Shown piece by piece: positions 57,541-64,000 of a stretch of 64,000 bases of DNA. Below the pieces are notes generated by a model that was not told the DNA's origin, ran no database searches, and worked only from the letters and a program-made list of their open reading frames with translations. This DNA comes from Cinclus cinclus (lineage: Eukaryota; Chordata; Aves; Passeriformes; Cinclidae). The stretch's first letter is position 1. Each line of letters opens with the position of its first letter. The position numbers and the translations under genes are program-made. Where the stretch lies: positions 21,142,758 to 21,206,757 of the forward strand of contig NC_085047.1 of NCBI RefSeq assembly GCF_963662255.1, read 5' to 3'.

Positions 57541-60500
57541 TATTTACTTGAAAAAGACACTGCACTCTCTAGTAGCTTTCCTCCTTTCACTATTAGTATT
57601 TTTACCCTCTCCTGCTTTGAAAAGGTCTGCCAAAACATCCCACTAAAATGTTTATTCTTACTCCCTAATTCAATCAATTGAAGCTTCAGTCAAACAAAAC
57701 GTAACAAACCAGCTCTTCAGATAAAGTTGCTAAATTAGCAATGGATTAACTTGCCGATTTTGCTGACTTCAGTGTAATAAAGAACCTTGCTGAAGAGTCA
57801 GACCAAGCTACAAAACAGAGAAAAGACAAGGAAAAGCAGCCCATAAAGGATTTATTAAAAATCAAAAGTATTATTCATAACAGAATTTTTCACAGAGGGG
57901 GAAAGAAACTGTTCCATCTGCAAAATATTTACAAAGATACTCATACAGCTTGGGAGAAAAAAAGTACTAAAACATGAGAACAGAAGTCAGCATAATTTCA
58001 AACAGGATCATAAGGGATCTGTAACAACTTCAGAGCTTTATGTAGGACACTCAGCCTGGCACACATGTGATAATGGGACCACTCCAACTCCAAACAACAA
58101 ATCATTAAGAGTTTACCTAACTCAGCCCTTAGACACATCAAATGGTCTTTAAGTATGTATCTTCTCACCATCCCATCCCCCAGTGCCTGGCTTCATTCTG
58201 TGTTTGAGAGAAAGTTCTGTAGCGAAATCTTCACTAAAAAGGACTCTCTTTCTTAATCTGGTTTAGTAAACAGAACCATTGCCTTGTTTACAGAAGAAGT
58301 TATTCTGGGTGTATTTTTAATTATGACAGCATCTTCCAGCTCTTCCTTCCTATTTTAGAACAGCTGAGTGTTGTAGAAAGTTAATCAAAGGGAAACAAAC
58401 TCCTAGAATGTAAATATTGCACTACAAAATTCCCATAGTCAGAGACACAAGAGAATAGGGAATTGAGAAGGCAGTGCAGATGGAAAACAGCAGTTCCATT
58501 CCAGTTTATTTACTTCAACACAAGAGCCAGCAGATTGATTTAAGCCCATCAACCCAAGTCACAGAGGCCATGGCTCCCTCCCTTAGGTCAATGTCAATCA
58601 GAATTAAGCTAAATAAGGAAAACAAAGCTGGAACTCAACTGCTCAATTTCCTCCTCTTTCTTAAAGCCCTACAGCAATCTATACAATGAAAGGACCAAGG
58701 AACCCTGTATGACCATGCCTGATGCTGGTCAATTTTCTGAAAGCAAGCAATGGGATACACAAGTGCTGCAAAAAATTCATGGGCTTTTTTTTAATAATAA
58801 TCTACGCTAACTTCTTCTATGGGTCAACTTTCCACCTCCCAAACAGAGTTACAATTACAGAATTAGACATGACTGACTCTGTTATGGTATTAAGACAACC
58901 TCAGAGATCAGCTGGCATCTCCTATTGACAGACAGATCCCCCGAAGCTCCCATCAACCCGCCAGAAAGGCTCATTTGTGTATATGATTATTAACTATGTA
59001 AGACTTGAGGCTAATACTTTTTTTCCCTTGGTGGAAGCAGGGAACCCTCTTCCTTGTCAGAGGCACATCATTACTTACAATTAGTCTTTTAGTACAATGT
59101 GGTATCTGCTATGAGCCACTATCTCGCACCCTCTGTTTATCTTCCAACTTATATTTGCAGTTGATAGTCATGCCACAGAATAAACCCTGCAGGACTCTAC
59201 AGCTGTTGAACTGGACAATCAAACGACCATGCTACTATTGCCTTTCTTTTAAAATGCTCATAAGCCTTCCTTTCCTCCTTAAAAATTACTAGTGTTAATA
59301 GCACAATGCAGGAAGCTTTTCCTTCTGTCCTACTTACTTTGTAAAGTACATCTGACTACTACTGAAGTAGAGGTAATAAGTATTTAACTATAAAGTGGTT
59401 ACTACTAAATTAAATACCTTGCAGTTTAAAGCAATCTTAGCTCCATAAACTGTCATGAGACAATATAAGTTCTTTGCTGCTGCCACCAAGTGACAGCCTG
59501 AAAATTTCAGCTCACTGGGATCTCTGATTCCTAGCCCCTGTAGTTGTGGAGGAGGATGTGAGCTTGAAAATATGCTTTGAGCAGACCTTGAAATTTAAAG
59601 GGACAGCAGAAAAAGCACATAAAAACCTAATAAAGGTTTAAAAAGAAATATCAGAATTTTTAAGATGTAGTCAGTATTTTGTGGGTTTGAGCCTCTGACC
59701 TGTAGCACTGCTTTCTTTGGGTCAGGATGTAGCACATGCCTGGTGAAAAGAACCACGTAGCAAAAGGATAACCAAGGAAGGAGTTCTCACACCATCATCT
59801 TTCTCAAGTTAAGCTGCAAAACGTGAAGACTTTATGGCACCGATGTACTTCTTCTGCCAATCTAAACACTATTCATCATTCACTCTTCCTGTTCTTGCTC
59901 TAACTATGTGCCTAATTGCATTGTTCATTAATTGTCCCCCTCTTCAGGAAGGGAATGCTGCAGAGAGACTATATAACAGTTCTGCCACACAATCTAAAGG
60001 GTACTAAAGTGGCTGAGTCAGTCTAGTGCCTTCCTTCACTCCCACGCACCTGAATTCTCATAATTTCTAATGTTCTTTTTTATTTAAGAAACAAGAAGCC
60101 CTCAGAAATATTGTTTAAGGAAGATGTATTGGGTTATCCTAGCAAAGTGGCTCAGAATTAAAATTAGTTTTCTAACTCTCCAACAACACAGACTTGGTTT
60201 TGAAGCTATACATTTAGTAGCATCAGAATTGGAAAAGGTTAACCTGTCCTGCCCCACACCAAACCAAAACAGTTATTCCTGTTTCTGAAAACCTGTACAA
60301 ACCATGACACTAAGAAAACCTAAGATTTTACTGTTTCAAAATGTCACTAAGGACTGCCAGTATCACACCACACATACATGTAACTGCTGCCAAAGTTATT
60401 CCCTGCAGTCTAAGATAAGACACTTTCTGCCCTAATCTCTTCCAGCAACATGGGGATATGCAGTAGATGAATCTGCTATGACAACTGATGCCTTCTTTCT

Positions 60501-63500
60501 CTCCAAGAGCACACCAAACTACCAATTTTACTTCCACAATATGCAGGTATCTGAAAAAAAAAAAAATAAAGAAAACCAATAAAACCAAGTAACACAAAAA
60601 ATCCCGAGTGTTTCTCCATACACAACTTCTCTCTGATAAGGAAAGCTTCCAGTGTTTCCCCTATAGTTTCCTCCCTGTCCAAATACTGCAGTATGCCTGA
60701 CAAAAAAACAGCAAGATAACTTTTCTCCAATTATCCAACAGCAAGCAACAATGGCCAGTAGATACAACATCACAGCAGTAGAGATGTTTAATAGATTTAG
60801 TCAATCTCTGTTCTTCATCATTTCAAAACTCCTACAGCCAGAAGCATAGCCTGTTGACATTAATTTACTGTGGAGACAGACTAGAGCTGTGCCCATTTCT
60901 GACCTTGTGTGGTATTTCAGGACAGGCTGCAATAGATCGATTTTAGGGCCTAAGTGCCTGTCTCCCTCCCCTTCATCATCCTGCTAATGGTGAAATATAT
61001 TCTGCATGGCAAGAGACAGCAGTACGTTTATTACTTTGTGGAGAATTCAGGATTCTTTTATTCCATTTTTGTCTTTTGATAACAGACACTGGTATTTTGT
61101 TCTTCAGATCAAAACTGCCTGTTGGACCAAGCAAAAGGAAAAAGCAACTTAGTATTTTTCACTGATGATTGCTATTTTGGTTTGCTTTTGCCCGGAGTCT
61201 ACAAGATCTCTGCATCACTTCTCTTGTGTGGCTATGCAGACCCATTTATAAACTCAGAAACTCATCCCACACAAGCATATCCTTTGGCAAAAGGATACTG
61301 ATAAAGATTTCAAGTCTAGTTAAATCTATTGTATTTTCACCCCCTCCTAATTACTAATTTACCTAGACAGCACATCTGGTGGAAGACAAAGGTTACCTGC
61401 CTTCCCAAAGGCTGCAAAAGAACAAGCACAGTTCATCTCTGTGTTTTGGGTAGAACAGGCAACACAGCACCTAAAGCTCTCCAAACCTTATCGCCAGACC
61501 TATACATTCTCACCACATCACATCAAACAAGATCAGAAAAACACAAGTTTGTAGCCTTCAAAGACAACATGTCATCAATACAGAGGCTTTGGCTAAAGCT
61601 GCAAAAGGCCTGCATGTCATGACTTACAGTCTTATCACCATGGTCAGACTCCCTTGTTCTTACTGCATGAGATAAGGTGTCATCTATTTAGTGGTTAACT
61701 CCTTTTTCCCTCTTCTTCCCTCCTTCTGCCTGAGGACCCAGGAGCTCTTACACATACTCCACAGTGGGGTAAGAAGCCAAAAGGAATTAGAGGCTGCATG
61801 CACTCAGACTTTCTTGGCGAGCAAAAAGGCATGTATACAAGCCTAGGTCAAGTTACACGCTTTTTAAAGCTTACTGAAACAGGTCCAAATTTGGCTGCAA
61901 AAGAAAATGCTGGATCCCGCTCTCTGAGGCACCACAATTATATGCATTGTTTCACAGAGGTATCACTTTTGGGCCTACCGATGCCAAGTTTCACATCATT
62001 TCTAACTGACATGAAGTACTACCTCCACAGAAGAAAACCAGGAACACAGAGCATTAGCCAGCACATCCTGCCAGAAAATCCTGGTGAGCAAAATACAAGC
62101 GAGCACAGGCATTGGGTACCACCGTAATGATCCTCGAATCTGAGCAGTTTTCAGTGAACTGTCTGAGGCTGAGTTCTTTAGCCCTGCCGAGAGGCAGAAC
62201 ATGTCACCTCCAGTTTGGGGCTATCACAGGGTTGCTATGCCACCCTAGAGATCTGAGCTAGTATTTTGGCTGATTATCACAGTGCAGTATGGATTCCTGG
62301 CACCAGCTCAAGGTGACAGCATGCTCTATAGCACAGTACAGACACAGAACTAAAGCTGCAAGCACAAAAAAGAGATAACGGGATTAATGTTTTTCATCTA
62401 TTAAATGTTGCTTTAATTATTTTTACCTCCAAGATAAAAACAATATTCTTTAGCATTCCAAGATAAGGGCTTAGGACTCATTCCAATAATGGATGCACAG
62501 TTAAACACTGCTAACTCAAGCTTAAAAGCCAGCCCTGGATAAATCCAAATCCAACTTGTGGCTTTGAGGGAAAAGAGAATAATAACTACTGGATTTTCAT
62601 CTCACTGGTGCTTTTTAAGTATCACAGATTTCCAGAAACCTTGCCAATAATTACAATCAAGAGTAAGATCAAGCCCACAGCCTCATCTTCTTGCCTGTTT
62701 TCGTGCCTTGAAATGAGGGAGGACAAGAAGCAGACAATGTATGCAAAGGCACACACGTGGGAACAAAGCTGGGAACAGACGTTTCCATATGCTTTCCCTG
62801 TCCTGACCCTTTACAACCATCCCATCAACACACTTCAGCTCTTTTCCCTCCTTCTTCCTCACATGTACTTAGAATACAGACGAGTGGTTTCTGTTATGGT
62901 CAGCAGCCAGAGATGCAGTACCGTGCATAAACAATTATTTGGGGTTTGGTCAGAAGCTAACCTGTGCATGCAAAGTCAAACACAAGTATGAGCTGAGTTC
63001 ATACAGATAGCTCTGCTTCCTCAACTCCCAAAGCTTTAACCAAACATAAAAAAATCCAGTTCTAACTGTATCTTTTAAAAAAAAAAAAAATTAAACCCCC
63101 CACACACAAAGTCAGTAACACAACCTTAGCTGATAGACCTTTTCCTAGCCCTCTTTCATTCTCCCAGATTAACCTTAAAAGCTTTAGCCAGCCTAAGACA
63201 GGTTGCTATTTATATATTACACATCATAGGTGTCTGTACAATAAATGAAAGAAACACTACTATCAATCCATGCAGCTCCTCTGCAGGGTGTGGTGACAAC
63301 ACTGCTCCTTCCCAGTCTGTTTCCCCTTTTCCTTCAGCACTTTTTCCAGAAGGGATTGGAATATAAACAAGCCATGGAACATGTTCTGGGGATCAGAGCT
63401 CAGGCTATTTTCTTCTCATACTTTGACTTACACGACTGAAAGGTTTTAGTCAACTTAACCTGCTCTTCCTGCAAGAATCACAATTTTGAGTTGTTTTGCT

Positions 63501-63649
63501 TCTTCACTTCCTTTGAAAAAAAACAAGACCACAGAAATACTACACAGTGCTTGAAAAAATAGAAAATTATTAATAGAAATATATGCAACCCAGTACTAAA
63601 TCATTCATACCCCTGTTCTTTGTCCACAAGTGCCTGCAGAGTCAGAGGA

Positions 63650-63675
63650 TTAAGGTCAAACCTTAAGGTCAAACC
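63650..63675 (+). repeat. Perfect two-copy 13-bp tandem repeat
   Basis: The unit TTAAGGTCAAACC occurs twice without a gap. Each unit contains AAGGTCA, a nuclear-receptor half-site sequence, giving two half-sites in direct orientation. Function is not shown. Confidence 0.85.
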
Positions 63676-64000
63676 AGCAATCCTTCTTACGTTTCCCAGA
63701 GAGAAAAAAGTTGGAAAAAACTGGAAGGGGAAATGGCTGGAAAAAGACACATTAGTCAAGTTTCAAAACAGTTCAGTTACAAACCCTATCCGGCTCACCA
63801 TTTTTTTCCCCCAGGAACTATGATCAATCCAAACAAATAAAGGTACAACCAGAAAATTTGATCCGTACTTATAATATGCGCACATTCACTACAGCATTAA
63901 GTTCACCTTAAAACAAGGCACACTTAGTCTTTTAACAATGCCTAGGATATCCAAAACGTCCTGGCTGATTTGGAGCTAGTGATTTAACCTCAGCTCTCAC

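Larger units (their letters stand above)
54938..64000 (-). other. Non-coding region upstream of ST3GAL6 coding exon 1 (5' intron, partial)
   Basis: The splice acceptor at its right-to-left end shows that at least part of this region is an ST3GAL6 intron. It holds a decayed CR1 copy (56,385-57,540) and a 13-bp tandem duplication (63,650-63,675). No CpG island, promoter or coding exon was recognised, so the transcription start is either beyond 64,000 or not visible by eye. Confidence 0.7.

Noticed and set aside
1..64000. tRNA, rRNA, CRISPR array, operon or phage-like system
   Set aside because: None was seen on either strand. The window has vertebrate gene structure with long introns and bird-type repeats.

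Overview
This is a piece of a vertebrate nuclear genome, almost certainly a bird. It is AT-rich and intron-rich, with two spliced protein-coding genes, CR1 LINE fragments with the sequence character of avian copies, and an LTR that matches a common avian endogenous-retrovirus LTR family. No bacterial, phage or CRISPR-type content was seen. Gene names come from recalling the protein families; no database search was run.

Layout. Positions 1-24,629 are non-coding. They are read as the 5' intron or upstream region of COL8A1 and contain one CR1 fragment (about 2,563-2,830), a 37-A run beside a C-rich tract (22,590-22,653) and a 29-G run (23,896-23,924). COL8A1 (collagen type VIII alpha-1) lies on the + strand. 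Its two coding exons (24,633-24,945 and 26,682-28,588) join in frame to a 739-residue protein with signal peptide, NC2, a 454-residue triple helix with eight short interruptions, and a C1q-like NC1. Its 3' UTR probably runs to about 30.2 kb. About 4 kb of intergenic sequence follows.

ST3GAL6 (beta-galactoside alpha-2,3-sialyltransferase 6) is on the - strand. No single open reading frame shows it, but nine coding exons can be assembled from 54,926 down to 35,692. All splice sites are GT-AG, all phases are compatible, and the product is 329 residues with the L, S, III and VS sialylmotifs. Intron 3 carries a same-strand ERV LTR (49,554-50,012). The upstream non-coding part (54,938-64,000) carries a 5'-truncated, decayed CR1 copy on the + strand (about 56,385-57,540). 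The gene's first non-coding exon and promoter are not identified.

The two genes are transcribed towards each other, with 7.1 kb between their stop codons. COL8A1 makes a secreted network-forming matrix collagen; ST3GAL6 makes a Golgi glycosyltransferase. They are neighbours on the chromosome and no functional link is implied. No novel multi-gene system was found. The points most worth checking are the COL8A1/ST3GAL6 adjacency and orientation, the sense-strand LTR in ST3GAL6, and several strand-asymmetric G-, A- and GT-rich tracts.
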